DNA from: Paludibacter sp.
Lineage (GTDB): Bacteria > Bacteroidota > Bacteroidia > Bacteroidales > Paludibacteraceae
Direction of reading: 5' to 3'
NCBI GenBank assembly: GCA_031292575.1
Contig: JARLGX010000003.1
Span: 178,578-242,577, forward strand
Length of the DNA stretch: 64,000 nt
Notes under the pieces: model-generated
The model's input: the letters and a program-made list of their open reading frames with translations, nothing else
Told to the model about the DNA's origin: nothing
Database searches by the model: none
In this document: in pieces, positions 44,264-54,068 of the stretch
Position numbering within the stretch: the stretch's first letter is position 1
Layout of the letters: each line of letters begins with the position of its first letter
Made by a program: the position numbers and the translations under genes

Positions 44264-46075
44264 CTATGTTTTTCTAATCCGCATTTCACACGCCTTACAA
44301 TCAAAAGCCAATTCATATACCTGATCGTTATTTCGGAGGTAAAGTGGCTCTTTAAAAGTGGCTTTGTAGCCTTCTTTCGGACACCAACCCATAGTAAATT
44401 TTATGCAGTGCTTCGTGAACATCAACGGCACACCTTCTTCCGCTTTCACTTCAAAACCTGGCATAATTTCTTCGACTCCATGTTCGCGATAAAATTCTTC
44501 TGAAAGCTTATTAGTTACATTGCCAAGGTAAGTCAGTTTCTTTGAAGGAAAAGTAGCTGGTTTAATTTCATGTTTTGGAGCCCGAACATATGCCTTTTCT
44601 CTTGCGTTATCAAGTTTTTCAATGGCTTGCCTGCGCCATTCACCAAGTTGTGAAGCCTGAAAAAACCATGGAGAATCGATTTCTATCTGAATGTCAATTG
44701 CTTCGTAAATAGTATTTCCTAGTTTTGAAAGTTGGTTTTTGATATTATCATTTACCACTTCCGGTTTTTGTGCCGGCTGTTTATCATATTCAGCGTCAAG
44801 CGTGTTGGTTATCCCATCTTCATCAGTCAGTTTAATTGAAAAACCTGTTGGAATTTCTTTAAAAAGAATTGCAATACCAACTTTTCGTTCCGATGTTTTA
44901 CCTTTTAAAGTTTTCTCAAAAGCCTGATCTTGATTCCGGTAGAGCATTACTCCATCAGTAATTTTAGGCATTTCGGCTGGGAATATTTGCTTTCTTTCCA
45001 CCCTATTGACACGGAATCCGGTTAAATCGCCATGCTTATTTATAAAACAAAGTCCATCGCCATTATTCAATGTCATTCCGTTTTGCAATTCAAAAAAATT
45101 ACGGCCAATGTAAGTAACTTTTCCAATTGGCTCACCCAACGATTTTGGGGTATCCAACTGAGCAATATCAGGTTTACGTCCATGCAAGAAATAATCTGTT
45201 GCACCACGGCGAAAACTTTTCTCGGGGTTAGGCTCAAATAAAATAGTAGTTCGTCCTGCCGAAGTACGCTGATAGTTAGTGTTGCCTTCCAAAATAGCAT
45301 CGAGTTTCTGACGGTAATACGCGGTTATATTCTTTACATAATCAGCATCTTTCAGTCGTCCTTCAATTTTAAAAGAAGTCACGCCGGAGTCCATCATTTC
45401 TTTCAACGAATCAGAGAGATCCAAATCTTTAAGTGAAAGTAAATGTTTATTTCTAACCAAAACATTGTCATCGGCATCAAGCAAATGATATGGTAACCGG
45501 CAATATTGTGCACACTGGCCACGATTAGCACTCCGACTACAATTAGCCTCACTCATATAACACTGACCGCTATAACTAACGCACAATGCACCATGCACAA
45601 AAGCTTCTAATTCAACATCTGTTTTCGATGAAATCTCTGAAATTTGCTTCAATGTTAATTCGCGAGCTAATACAACACGCGAGAACCCAACATCTTGCAG
45701 AAAACTAACTTTTTCAAGTGTCCGATTATCGGTTTGCGTACTGGCATGTAGGGCAATAGGTGGTAAATTAAGTTTCAGAATACCCATATCCTGTACAATC
45801 AGTGCATCTGCTCCGGCATTGTAAATATCCCAAATCAACTTTTCAGCTTCCGGCAATTGCTCATCGGTAAGTACCGTATTTAACGCTACAAGCACTTTAA
45901 CCCAAAATTTATGGGCATATTGAACTAAAGCAGCAATATCTTCAAGCGAGTTTCCAGCAGCAGCACGAGCACCAAACTGAGATGCACCTATATAAACTGC
46001 ATCAGCTCCATGATTAATTGCTGCAATGCCACATTCAAGATTTTTGGCGGGAGAAAGAAGTTCTATATTTTTCAT
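44264..46075 (-). CDS. U32 family peptidase-like protein (RlhA/TrhP type)
   Basis: 603 residues from ATG at 46075 (a TTG at 46093 would add six residues). The N-terminus IELLSPAKNLECGIAAINHG is typical, as is the U32 signature EAFVHGALCVSYSGQC. It is followed by a cysteine-rich stretch (SEANCSRSANRGQCAQYC) that probably holds an Fe-S cluster. Although called collagenase-like peptidases, E. coli relatives RlhA and TrhP/YegQ catalyse RNA hydroxylation (23S rRNA C2501, tRNA U34). RNA modification is therefore more likely than proteolysis; which RNA is unknown. Confidence 0.92.
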   Translation of the reverse strand: MKNIELLSPAKNLECGIAAINHGADAVYIGASQFGARAAAGNSLEDIAALVQYAHKFWVKVLVALNTVLTDEQLPEAEKLIWDIYNAGADALIVQDMGILKLNLPPIALHASTQTDNRTLEKVSFLQDVGFSRVVLARELTLKQISEISSKTDVELEAFVHGALCVSYSGQCYMSEANCSRSANRGQCAQYCRLPYHLLDADDNVLVRNKHLLSLKDLDLSDSLKEMMDSGVTSFKIEGRLKDADYVKNITAYYRQKLDAILEGNTNYQRTSAGRTTILFEPNPEKSFRRGATDYFLHGRKPDIAQLDTPKSLGEPIGKVTYIGRNFFELQNGMTLNNGDGLCFINKHGDLTGFRVNRVERKQIFPAEMPKITDGVMLYRNQDQAFEKTLKGKTSERKVGIAILFKEIPTGFSIKLTDEDGITNTLDAEYDKQPAQKPEVVNDNIKNQLSKLGNTIYEAIDIQIEIDSPWFFQASQLGEWRRQAIEKLDNAREKAYVRAPKHEIKPATFPSKKLTYLGNVTNKLSEEFYREHGVEEIMPGFEVKAEEGVPLMFTKHCIKFTMGWCPKEGYKATFKEPLYLRNNDQVYELAFDCKACEMRIRKT

Positions 46076-46174
46076 AATATTCCAATGTGACAATAAGACA
46101 ATTTGTCAATTAAAAAGAACCAAGAATCTTAAATTAAATTATTGGCATATTGACCGATTAGCATATTGGCACAT

Positions 46175-47092
46175 TTAATGAATTGTGGTCAAATCATACG
46201 GAGTTTCCTGATAGACAAAGTAGTTAAGCCAGTTTGTAAATAACAGATTAGCGTGACTTCGCCAGCGAACCAGCGGTTCATTATTTGGATTATTATCGAG
46301 ATAATAATTTTGTGGCATATTAATAGACAGTCCTTTAGATAGATCGCGTTTGTATTCCGAATCCAACATGTGTGGAGAATACTCTGAATGACCTGTAATA
46401 AAAAACTCTCGTCCGTTACGAGCCATTACCATATATACTCCGGATTCAGGTGATTCGGAAAGCAACGTGAGCTCCGGCACGCGACGTATATCTTCAGCGC
46501 GCACTTCAGTGTGCCGACTGTGTGGTACGTAAAATATATCGTCGAAACCACGGAAAATTGGATTCTGATGTTCAAATTTTACATGTTCAAAAACGCCAAA
46601 CATTTTAGCTTTAAGTGGATATTTAGGTACGCCGTAATAATGATACAAACCTGCCTGTGCAGCCCAGCAAATAAAGAAAGTAGAAGTTACATGTACGCGT
46701 GCCCAGTCCATAATTTTAATTAATTCAGACCAATAAGTTACTTCTTCAAACTCCAGTTGTTCTACCGGAGCACCCGTTATAATCATTCCATCATAGTTGC
46801 TCTTGCTAATCTCATCAAAGGTCTTATAAAAAGTCATCAAATGTTCAATCGGTGTGTTTTTTGAAGTATGACTTTCCATGTGCATGAAATCAATTTCAAT
46901 TTGCAAAGGTGAATTTGACAGCAATCGAATTAAATCCGTTTCGGTAGTTATTTTTACCGGCATTAAATTCAGTATCAGAATTTTTAATGGGCGAATTTCC
47001 TGAGTGGAAGCTCGTTCCGAGTCCATTACAAAGATATTTTCTTTCAACAATGTATCTACAGCCGGTAGCGTTATGGGAATATTTAATGGCAT
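46175..47092 (-). CDS. metA: Homoserine O-acetyltransferase of the MetA family
   Basis: Acylates homoserine as the first committed step to methionine. 305 residues with the catalytic triad Cys142 (FICWAAQAG), His235 and Glu237 (ITGHSEYSP). The selectivity position 111 is Glu (GAPVEQ), which in Bacillus cereus MetA confers acetyl-CoA use, whereas Gly there goes with succinyl-CoA in E. coli. I therefore call it acetyl-specific despite the common annotation as succinyltransferase. No SAM riboswitch or S-box was recognised upstream (47093-47178). Confidence 0.95.
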   Translation of the reverse strand: MPLNIPITLPAVDTLLKENIFVMDSERASTQEIRPLKILILNLMPVKITTETDLIRLLSNSPLQIEIDFMHMESHTSKNTPIEHLMTFYKTFDEISKSNYDGMIITGAPVEQLEFEEVTYWSELIKIMDWARVHVTSTFFICWAAQAGLYHYYGVPKYPLKAKMFGVFEHVKFEHQNPIFRGFDDIFYVPHSRHTEVRAEDIRRVPELTLLSESPESGVYMVMARNGREFFITGHSEYSPHMLDSEYKRDLSKGLSINMPQNYYLDNNPNNEPLVRWRSHANLLFTNWLNYFVYQETPYDLTTIH

Positions 47093-47178
47093 AATTAATT
47101 TCTGTTTGAAGGTTTGTAAAGTCTTAAAATTTTCAAAATAAAATAGATTGAGAGTTTAGACATTTTTATAGCTTACAG

Positions 47179-47997
47179 TTAATAATACTTCTTATAAATT
47201 TCCCAATAAGCAGTGCTACCAATAAAATCATCCAAAAAATCGTTCAATTTATTAAGTAATTGAGTAGAATTAGAACGTACCGCCCAAGCCTGATCTTGTT
47301 CGAATCCTATTGGCAATGATATGTCTATATTGGGGTATTTTAACTTCAATTTTTCGGCAAATTGTTCATCGCATATTGTATACTTAATTTTCCCTGAAGC
47401 AACCATTTGAACCAACTGTTCAGGGCTTTTATCTTGGACTTCGACAATGTTTATTGAGCTGGCAATTTCATTCGAAAGATGAGTTAAAAGCATCTTGAAA
47501 GGAGAACCTTCGGGAATACAGATAGTTTTGTGAGCTAAATCATAATGCTTTATAATTAATTCCGATTTGACCGAATCGGGTTGTATTTGTTGTACCAGAA
47601 TCTGACGGGAAGAAAATATTGGTTCGCTGAAAAGCACGTCATTTTTCCATTCGGTAGTTATCGGAATAAAATTGGCAACTATATCATAATCACCACTTTT
47701 AAGATTATCCATGCAAGTTGCTATATTATTTTGTTTGGAAATGACCAACTCAAGTCCTAAACTATCTGCAAAAGCTTTTACAATTTCATATTGAAATCCT
47801 GAAATGCTATCATCTTTAACCGAAAACCCTAAGCTGCTGCTATCAGTGAGTACAGAAAGTCTTCCTGATTTCATTATGCTGGGCAAATCATGTATTTTAT
47901 TTCTTTTAAAATGTAATACTACAAAGAGTCCTACCAAAAATACGAGTATTGCCAATCCAATCCCTATTTGTATTTTTTTTATCATTGCAGATTTCAT
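47179..47997 (-). CDS. Membrane-anchored family 3 solute-binding protein
   Basis: 272 residues: one N-terminal membrane helix (about 9-29, IGIGLAILVFLVGLFVVL), then a bilobal periplasmic-binding fold (about 40-272) with FSVKDDSISGFQYEIVKAFA and DIVANFIPITTEWKNDVLFS. Such proteins are related to amino-acid binding proteins and the N-terminal half of MltF, but the lytic transglycosylase domain is absent. No ABC transporter genes are near. An alternative start lies four codons in (47985). The ligand is unknown. Confidence 0.8.
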   Translation of the reverse strand: MKSAMIKKIQIGIGLAILVFLVGLFVVLHFKRNKIHDLPSIMKSGRLSVLTDSSSLGFSVKDDSISGFQYEIVKAFADSLGLELVISKQNNIATCMDNLKSGDYDIVANFIPITTEWKNDVLFSEPIFSSRQILVQQIQPDSVKSELIIKHYDLAHKTICIPEGSPFKMLLTHLSNEIASSINIVEVQDKSPEQLVQMVASGKIKYTICDEQFAEKLKLKYPNIDISLPIGFEQDQAWAVRSNSTQLLNKLNDFLDDFIGSTAYWEIYKKYY

Positions 47998-48028
47998 ATT
48001 AATAAACAGAACTAAAACTCAGGAAGAG

Positions 48029-49903
48029 TTAATCATAAAAATTCCATGAAACACCAAATTTAATAACAGCCGGATCAATTGGATAATTAGGCATTGAAAA
48101 ATAAGCGTCTTTCATAAAAAGCTGATTGACATGATAATATTCTAAGAAGAATCGGGTTCGTTTCAAATGGAAATTCAGGTATGCAGTCATTACTGGATAA
48201 TTTCCGATTTTTTTAATTGATTGATTAAAAAACTGTCCGGTTGCAGGCATATACCCGGGTCCGTAATACGAACTATTATAACGAACATCAACACCCAGCT
48301 GCATACTCAACACTTTAAACCACAAATCGTCATAATAAAAATTATGATACAGAGTTAACGTTGGAAGCGGTAAAATTCCCTGATTGGAGCTTACCTGATA
48401 AACCATATTATTCTCTAATGTGAATTTACCTACATGAAAGTTTTTTTTCAAATTAAATGCTAATACCTGAATATTCCCCGAATATTGTTGTGGCAAAGCA
48501 TTTGAATCAAAATAAATATATTGCGTCAGATTTTCGACCGACACATTCAATGAAAATGAACGCGTAGGAATTGAAAAAGTTCCACCCGCATGAGTTCGGT
48601 AAATATCCGCAAAATGATTATTCCAAATAAAATGATTTGATTCGTAATGCTGTAAAAAATACGATGGATTATCATTTCTAATAAATCCATTGGCTACCAA
48701 CGAAATACTATCATTCCACAATTTGAAAAAACCGCCAATATTCCCATCGAGCAAGAAATTTCCAGCTTTATAACCCAGAAAACTCACTTCGCCTAAAACG
48801 TTGTATTTAAAAATCCGGCCATGTTGCTTTGATAAAATTCCGCCAACTTTGGTAGTTGATTGAAACATGTGATTTACCAACGAATCTTTATTAAAAGTAT
48901 AATTTTGAAGTTCATTTTCAATGTAAGCAGTCAAGCCAAACGGAATCCATTTATTAAACTCCTCGACCATGCTTATAGAAAAGTTATTTGTAATAGTTTG
49001 CAAAGCAGATGTATCATTCGTTTGGGCAAACGGAAGATAGGTATTTTTATAAAATGTAGTATCAGTATTTGGTTCAAAATATCGCTTGCGCGCATCTTCA
49101 AACTTGAAAGTATGTGCAAAACGCGTTACCGGAACATAATCCATTCTCACGGAGTCGTCATTAATACGAATTGGTTTCTCAAACCCAACACTATATTGCT
49201 GATTATAATACACTTGATTAAACCTATAATTTGAATAACCAATCAATCGGGTCTTCAAATCAGCAGTTGCAATTCCTATCGGATTGGTAATTACCGAATC
49301 ATTTGCAAGTCCGCCATTTTCGTAATTACTCAAGGTATTTGTAGAAACAAAGCCGGTTGCAGTGTAATGTTTACCGTTATAACTTCCGAAAAGAGAACCT
49401 GAAAAACGTTGAACAGCCTGATTACCATACTCCCCAGGCGCGTAAGTATAGTCCAGCGTAGTTCCAAAATTAAGTCTTTTATTCACATTACCTGTAAATA
49501 AAAATTTAATATGATCTTCCGACCTATATGCAGTACCGCCTGTGTTATAGTCTAAATTGCTAAAAGGAGTTTTAGTATTATAAAAAGTAGCACTTTGAAC
49601 ACTCGAAATGTAAGGAAAATATGCATTGGAAAAAATAAAATCATTATTTGCCGGCCTATCAAAATACAACTTAGACTGTATAGGTGAACCTAAATTTCCA
49701 TTGTAAGAATTGGCAATACTAAATCGGTCAATCGGGTTTGCAATATGATAGTCTAAATGCATGGTATCCACCGGTATAGAATCAACAACAGCAAATTTAT
49801 CAGAAATATGCCACGTTTTCACATACCTGTAATTAGGTGGAACCTGTGCAAAGCAAACGGAAATAAAAAATATGAATTGAATACAAATGACGGTCTTTTT
49901 CAC
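48029..49903 (-). CDS. Porin_10-type outer-membrane beta-barrel protein
   Basis: 624 residues with a signal peptide (MKKTVICIQFIFFISVCFAQ). The body is a string of amphipathic strands with frequent aromatic and Asn residues, for example NIGGFFKLWNDSISLVANGF and ENNMVYQVSSNQGIL, ending in VIKFGVSWNFYD, a barrel-closing strand. The overall pattern fits the Bacteroidota family Porin_10 ('putative porin'). Transport role unproven. Upstream, the 430-base gap to gdhA holds a minus-strand -7-like element (complement of 49977-49984) and the gdhA promoter. Confidence 0.78.
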   Translation of the reverse strand: MKKTVICIQFIFFISVCFAQVPPNYRYVKTWHISDKFAVVDSIPVDTMHLDYHIANPIDRFSIANSYNGNLGSPIQSKLYFDRPANNDFIFSNAYFPYISSVQSATFYNTKTPFSNLDYNTGGTAYRSEDHIKFLFTGNVNKRLNFGTTLDYTYAPGEYGNQAVQRFSGSLFGSYNGKHYTATGFVSTNTLSNYENGGLANDSVITNPIGIATADLKTRLIGYSNYRFNQVYYNQQYSVGFEKPIRINDDSVRMDYVPVTRFAHTFKFEDARKRYFEPNTDTTFYKNTYLPFAQTNDTSALQTITNNFSISMVEEFNKWIPFGLTAYIENELQNYTFNKDSLVNHMFQSTTKVGGILSKQHGRIFKYNVLGEVSFLGYKAGNFLLDGNIGGFFKLWNDSISLVANGFIRNDNPSYFLQHYESNHFIWNNHFADIYRTHAGGTFSIPTRSFSLNVSVENLTQYIYFDSNALPQQYSGNIQVLAFNLKKNFHVGKFTLENNMVYQVSSNQGILPLPTLTLYHNFYYDDLWFKVLSMQLGVDVRYNSSYYGPGYMPATGQFFNQSIKKIGNYPVMTAYLNFHLKRTRFFLEYYHVNQLFMKDAYFSMPNYPIDPAVIKFGVSWNFYD

Positions 49904-50095
49904 AGAGAAATGTGTTAATGCTTAAACAAAGAATTTATTTTCTATCCCTCATTATTAGGTACTTTTCGTAAAAGTGCAAAGATACAAAAATAGTTGGACG
50001 AAGTGGAGTACCCTTACGTTATAAAATCAAAAACAGAGTTCACGTCGTATTAACATCTCGTTTTCGTAAATTTATTAATAAAATAAGTCAAAAAG

Positions 50096-50127
50096 TTTGA
50101 TTATAACAAATAAAAGGGTTAAACTTG
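50096..50127 (+). promoter_or_regulatory. Candidate promoter upstream of gdhA
   Basis: TTTG at 50096-50099, 20 bases, then TAAACTTG at 50120-50127 (one mismatch to TAnnTTTG). It would leave a leader of about 200 bases before the ATG at 50334. I see no riboswitch-like structure in that leader. Confidence 0.4.
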
Positions 50128-50333
50128 CAGCACAATCGTAATGTCAGAAATAAACCCAAATATTTATCATTTAGGAATAACACAAACTTATTTTATGGTT
50201 AATTTAAGTATTGTATATGCCATTATGATATTTTAAAGCTGGATGAATTTTAAACCAACTTATTCTATTAAGACTAAATAAAAGAATATATTAACTCTTT
50301 ATCATACCCAAATTATCAACAAACACATAGTAT

Positions 50334-51668
50334 ATGAATATTGAAAAACTGATTCAGTCGCTCGAGGCAAAACACCCTGGCGAAACAGAGTATTTACAAG
50401 CTGTGCGCGAAGTATTGAGCACAATTGAAACCGTTTATAACGAACATCCAGAGTTTGAAAAAGCTAAAATTGCCGAACGGTTGGTCGAACCAGACAGAAT
50501 TTTTACATTTAAAGTGCCTTGGGTTAGTGACCAAGGAGAAGTACAGGTAAATCTTGGCTATCGAATCCAATTCAACAATGCAATTGGTCCATACAAAGGA
50601 GGTCTTCGTTTTCATTCATCGGTAAATCTCTCCATTTTAAAATTCTTAGGTTTTGAACAAATATTTAAAAATGCACTGACAACTCTGCCAATGGGTGGAG
50701 CTAAAGGTGGATCGGACTTTAATCCTCGTGGAAAATCGGACGCTGAAGTTATGCGTTTTTGTCAGGCATTTATGGTTGAACTTTGGCGATATATTGGTCC
50801 TGACACGGATGTACCGGCGGGTGATATAGGTGTTGGAGGCCGTGAAATAGGTTATTTATATGGAATGTATAGAAAACTTGCTCGTGAAAATACAGGAGTT
50901 TTAACCGGAAAAAATCTGGAATTTGGAGGTTCGCTTATTCGTCCCGAAGCAACCGGATTTGGAGGTTTGTACTTTGTAAATCAAATGCTTGAGACAGCCG
51001 GATTGAGCATTAAGGGCAAAACCATAGCACTCTCGGGTTTTGGGAATGTAGCCTGGGGTGCTGCTTTAAAGGCCACCGAACTTGGAGCTAAAGTAGTTTC
51101 AATCTCCGGACCCGATGGTTACATTTATGATGAAAATGGAATTTCGGGCGAAAAAATCGACTATATGCTTTATTTGCGGGCAACTTGCAACGACATAGTT
51201 GCGCCGTATGCCGAGAAATTCGGAGCTGTATTTATTCCAGACCGACGTCCTTGGGAATTAAAAGTTGACATTGCATTGCCTTGTGCCACACAAAATGAAT
51301 TAAATGCGGACGATGCAAAACAATTAATTGAAAATGGCGTAATTTGCGTTGGTGAAATTTCCAATATGGGCTGTACTCCCGAAGCAATTGAAATGTTTAT
51401 TTCAAATAAAATTATGTACGGTCCAGGAAAAGCTGTTAATGCTGGTGGAGTAGCCACTTCAGGACTGGAAATGTCGCAGAATGCAATGCATTTAACGTGG
51501 ACAGCCGAAGAGGTAGATATGAGATTACATCAAATTATGAGCGAGATTCATACTCAGTGTGTAGCCTATGGTCGTGAACCTGATGGCTACATTAATTATA
51601 TGAAAGGTGCTAATGTAGCAGGATTTCTGAAGGTTGCAAAAGCCATGCTAGCTCAGGGAATACTGTAA
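50334..51668 (+). CDS. gdhA: Glutamate dehydrogenase, NADP-type
   Basis: Interconverts glutamate and 2-oxoglutarate plus ammonia, the main ammonia-assimilation route in many Bacteroidota. 444 residues, hexameric family. The substrate-binding region begins GPYKGGLRFH, with catalytic Lys124 in PMGGAKGGSDF and the nearby DVPAGDIGVGGREIGY. The Rossmann domain contains ALSGFGNVAWGAA. Coenzyme preference (NADP) is inferred from family length and closeness to the biosynthetic type. It ends before a strong hairpin terminator. Confidence 0.95.
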   Translation: MNIEKLIQSLEAKHPGETEYLQAVREVLSTIETVYNEHPEFEKAKIAERLVEPDRIFTFKVPWVSDQGEVQVNLGYRIQFNNAIGPYKGGLRFHSSVNLSILKFLGFEQIFKNALTTLPMGGAKGGSDFNPRGKSDAEVMRFCQAFMVELWRYIGPDTDVPAGDIGVGGREIGYLYGMYRKLARENTGVLTGKNLEFGGSLIRPEATGFGGLYFVNQMLETAGLSIKGKTIALSGFGNVAWGAALKATELGAKVVSISGPDGYIYDENGISGEKIDYMLYLRATCNDIVAPYAEKFGAVFIPDRRPWELKVDIALPCATQNELNADDAKQLIENGVICVGEISNMGCTPEAIEMFISNKIMYGPGKAVNAGGVATSGLEMSQNAMHLTWTAEEVDMRLHQIMSEIHTQCVAYGREPDGYINYMKGANVAGFLKVAKAMLAQGIL

Positions 51669-51726
51669 TCAGTCAATAGTAATCAGTTAACAGTGATCTG
51701 TTAGCTTTCAATACCTTATCAATTAT

Positions 51727-51779
51727 ATATGAGAAAATTCAACTTTCATTAAAGTGTTGAATTTTCTCATATTTTATAT
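51727..51779 (+). terminator. Terminator after gdhA
   Basis: A 17-base perfect stem (51727-51743 with 51756-51772) and a 12-base loop, followed by a T-rich run. A -7-like TATATTTG at 51775-51782 overlaps its tail and may serve the next gene. Confidence 0.85.
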
Positions 51780-51846
51780 TTGCGGCTCACTGCTAAAACA
51801 AGTATCTTTGCATCTAACTTTCTGCACACAGCAAACTGATATTATT

Positions 51847-52590
51847 ATGCTCGACTTTCTAAATCAACACCGCACAATCCGTAACTATACCGGTCAAAAA
51901 ATCGAACCGGAACTTCTGAATCAATTGCTTGAAGCAGCCTGCCGCACTTCAAATACTGGCAACATGCAAGCTTATAGCATAGTCGTTACCACTGATAACT
52001 CAATCAAGGAACAATTAGCACCCGCTCACTTCAATCAACCTATGATAAAGCAAGCACCTCTTGTATTAACTTTCTGTGCAGATTTCAATCGCTTTACAAA
52101 ATGGTGTGAACAAAGGCATGCTGAGCCTGGATATGACAATTTTCAATCATTTATGGCAACGGCTATTGATGCTTTAATAGCTGCTCAAACCTTCTGTATT
52201 GCTGCTGAAAGTGAGGGTTTAGGAATTTGTTATCTCGGAACAACCACTTACAATGCCCAAGAGATAATTGATATTTTAAAGCTGCCAAAGCTGGTTGTAC
52301 CGGTTACAACCATTACTGTTGGCTATCCGGCAGATATGCCCGATCAAACAGATCGCTTACCATTGGATGCAGTGGTTCATCGCGAAACTTACCACGACTT
52401 CACTCCTACCGCCGTAGACCAATTATATTCAGAAAAAGAAAATAGTGATTTTTACAAACAATTTGTAGCCGAAAACAACAAAGAAACATTAGCGCAAGTG
52501 TTTACTGACATCCGCTACTCCAAAAAGAACAATGAATTCTTTTCGGAAAAATTCCTGACCGTTTTGAAAAAACAGGGATTTTTAAAATAA
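51847..52590 (+). CDS. NADPH-dependent nitroreductase (NfsA/Frp-like flavoprotein)
   Basis: 247 residues from ATG 51847; the frame runs back to a TTG at 51754, but that region is the gdhA terminator. FMN-binding Arg/Ser region: RTIRNYTGQKIEP, then CRTSNTGNMQAYSIVV. The mid-protein ALIAAQTFCIAAESEGLGICYLG is typical, and ITVGYPAD is the C-terminal family motif. The C-terminal extension SKKNNEFFSEKFLTVLKKQGF is shared with Bacteroidota members. Reduces nitro compounds or flavins; natural substrate unknown. Confidence 0.9.
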   Translation: MLDFLNQHRTIRNYTGQKIEPELLNQLLEAACRTSNTGNMQAYSIVVTTDNSIKEQLAPAHFNQPMIKQAPLVLTFCADFNRFTKWCEQRHAEPGYDNFQSFMATAIDALIAAQTFCIAAESEGLGICYLGTTTYNAQEIIDILKLPKLVVPVTTITVGYPADMPDQTDRLPLDAVVHRETYHDFTPTAVDQLYSEKENSDFYKQFVAENNKETLAQVFTDIRYSKKNNEFFSEKFLTVLKKQGFLK

Positions 52591-52608
52591 GATTCAACAG
52601 AAATAACA

Positions 52609-52642
52609 AAAGCGATCAACTCAGTTAAGAATTGGTCGCTTT
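52609..52642. terminator. Hairpin between convergent nitroreductase and nadC
   Basis: An 11-base stem with one G-U pair (aaagcgatcaa at 52609-52619, ttggtcgcttt at 52632-52642) and a 12-base loop, with flanking A/T tracts. Probably terminates from both sides. Confidence 0.7.
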
Positions 52643-52662
52643 ATAATGTATAAGTTATGTAT

Positions 52663-53502
52663 CTAAACGGCTTTAAAACTCATATCAAGGCTTTTAACCG
52701 AATGAGTCAATGCTCCTACCGAAATATAATCAACACCGCATCCAGCATATTCTTTAAGTGTGGCAAAAGTGATTCCACCTGATGATTCTGTTTCATATTT
52801 TCCGGCGATTATTTCAACTGCTTTTCGGGTATTTTCGGGAGTAAAGTTATCGAGCATAATGCGGTCGATACCGCCAACTGCTATTACCTGAGCCAATTCT
52901 TCAAAATTACGCACTTCAATTTCTATTTTCAGACTTTTACCTTTTTCTTTCAAATATTCTTTAGCGCGAAGTATAGCTTTGTCAATTCCACCAGCAAAAT
53001 CAACATGATTGTCTTTCAATAAAATCATGTCGTACAAACCAATTCGATGATTTACACCGCCGCCTATTTTTACAGCTTCTTTTTCGAGCAAACGAAGTCC
53101 GGGAGTAGTTTTACGAGTATCGAGCACACGCGTTTTTGTTCCTTCAAGTGCTTTTACATATTCACGGGTTCTTGTAGCCACACCACTCATGCGTTGCATA
53201 ATGTTCAGCATCAAGCGTTCGGTTTGCAACAATGATTGAATTTTACCCTCAACCACAAAAGCCACATCACCCACTTTAACTTCGGTTCCGTCGACAATAA
53301 ACACAGTCATTTTCAAATCAAGATCAAAAGCTTTAAAAATTTCTTTTGCTACTTCGACGCCTGCCAAAACACCATTTTCTTTAATTATTAATTGTGATTT
53401 TCCGATTGCAGTAGCCGGAATACAGGAAAGTGTTGTATGGTCGCCATCGCCAATATCTTCGGCAAACCAAAGTTGAATTAGTTGTTTAAAATCGTTAGTC
53501 AT
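52663..53502 (-). CDS. nadC: Nicotinate-nucleotide pyrophosphorylase (quinolinate phosphoribosyltransferase)
   Basis: Converts quinolinate and PRPP to nicotinate mononucleotide in de novo NAD synthesis. 279 residues. Motifs are ERLMLNIMQRMSGVAT, the substrate loop DTRKTTPGLR, KIGGGVNHRIGLYDMILLKD in part, EIEVRNFEE and the phosphate-binding ESSGGI. The ATG overlaps the stop of the DUF4783 gene by eight bases (ATGACTAA), so translation is coupled. Confidence 0.96.
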   Translation of the reverse strand: MTNDFKQLIQLWFAEDIGDGDHTTLSCIPATAIGKSQLIIKENGVLAGVEVAKEIFKAFDLDLKMTVFIVDGTEVKVGDVAFVVEGKIQSLLQTERLMLNIMQRMSGVATRTREYVKALEGTKTRVLDTRKTTPGLRLLEKEAVKIGGGVNHRIGLYDMILLKDNHVDFAGGIDKAILRAKEYLKEKGKSLKIEIEVRNFEELAQVIAVGGIDRIMLDNFTPENTRKAVEIIAGKYETESSGGITFATLKEYAGCGVDYISVGALTHSVKSLDMSFKAV

Positions 53503-53884
53503 TCGAAGGTTCTATTCTGAGTTGTTGAATTTCGTTTTTGCGGGTCAAAACATATACACGGAAGTTTCCTGAAGATGTTCTAAGAGTGCCAATGACAAAA
53601 CTGGCAGCATCCTTGTTTCCATTATGTAAAAGTTGAAAGCCCGTTACGTGATTTTTTCTGAAAAAATCTGCAATAATTCCATTGGCTTGTTGCTTGCTGA
53701 ACACATCATTTTTATTGTCAATTACTAGTTCAACATTAGAATTTAAATATCCAGAGAGTTGTCCAGCATTACCATCATTGAGTCCAGTTATGATGTCTGA
53801 TGGGATTTCTGACGATTGGGCATTCATGACAGGAATGGCACAAAGCAGAAAAGTACAAAACAGAAAAAACTTAATCGTTTTCAT
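53495..53884 (-). CDS. DUF4783 secreted/periplasmic protein
   Basis: 129 residues from the ATG at 53884 (a longer frame to 53947 precedes the signal peptide and is unlikely). Signal peptide MKTIKFFLFCTFLLCAIPVMNAQ. The mature part has IPSDIITGLNDGNAGQLSGY and VFSKQQANGIIADFF, a small NTF2-like pattern shared by DUF4783 members. In Bacteroidota this family sits between rlmH and nadC, as here. Function unknown. Confidence 0.85.
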   Translation of the reverse strand: MKTIKFFLFCTFLLCAIPVMNAQSSEIPSDIITGLNDGNAGQLSGYLNSNVELVIDNKNDVFSKQQANGIIADFFRKNHVTGFQLLHNGNKDAASFVIGTLRTSSGNFRVYVLTRKNEIQQLRIEPSND

Positions 53885-53975
53885 GTTGTATATGATTTTT
53901 ACAAAAAAACATTTTTTATGGAATGATTTCTCGTTAAATAATGCCATATTTGCATTGGATTATGAAATCTTACTG

Positions 53976-54008
53976 CAAAAGTACATTAATTAATTTGTTA
54001 CAGCCAAA
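53976..54008 (-). promoter_or_regulatory. Bacteroidota-type promoter for the DUF4783-nadC operon
   Basis: On the minus strand, TTTG (complement of 54005-54008), 21 bases, then TACTTTTG (complement of 53976-53983): a full consensus match. It lies about 90 bases before the DUF4783 ATG. Confidence 0.6.
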
Positions 54009-54068
54009 TATTTGGACTGATTTTAAGTTGTACAAATAACACGCCAAAATTAATAATCTCATAACACA

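Noticed and set aside
47093..47178. SAM riboswitch upstream of metA
   Set aside because: Only short AT-rich sequence, with no conserved SAM aptamer helices seen.
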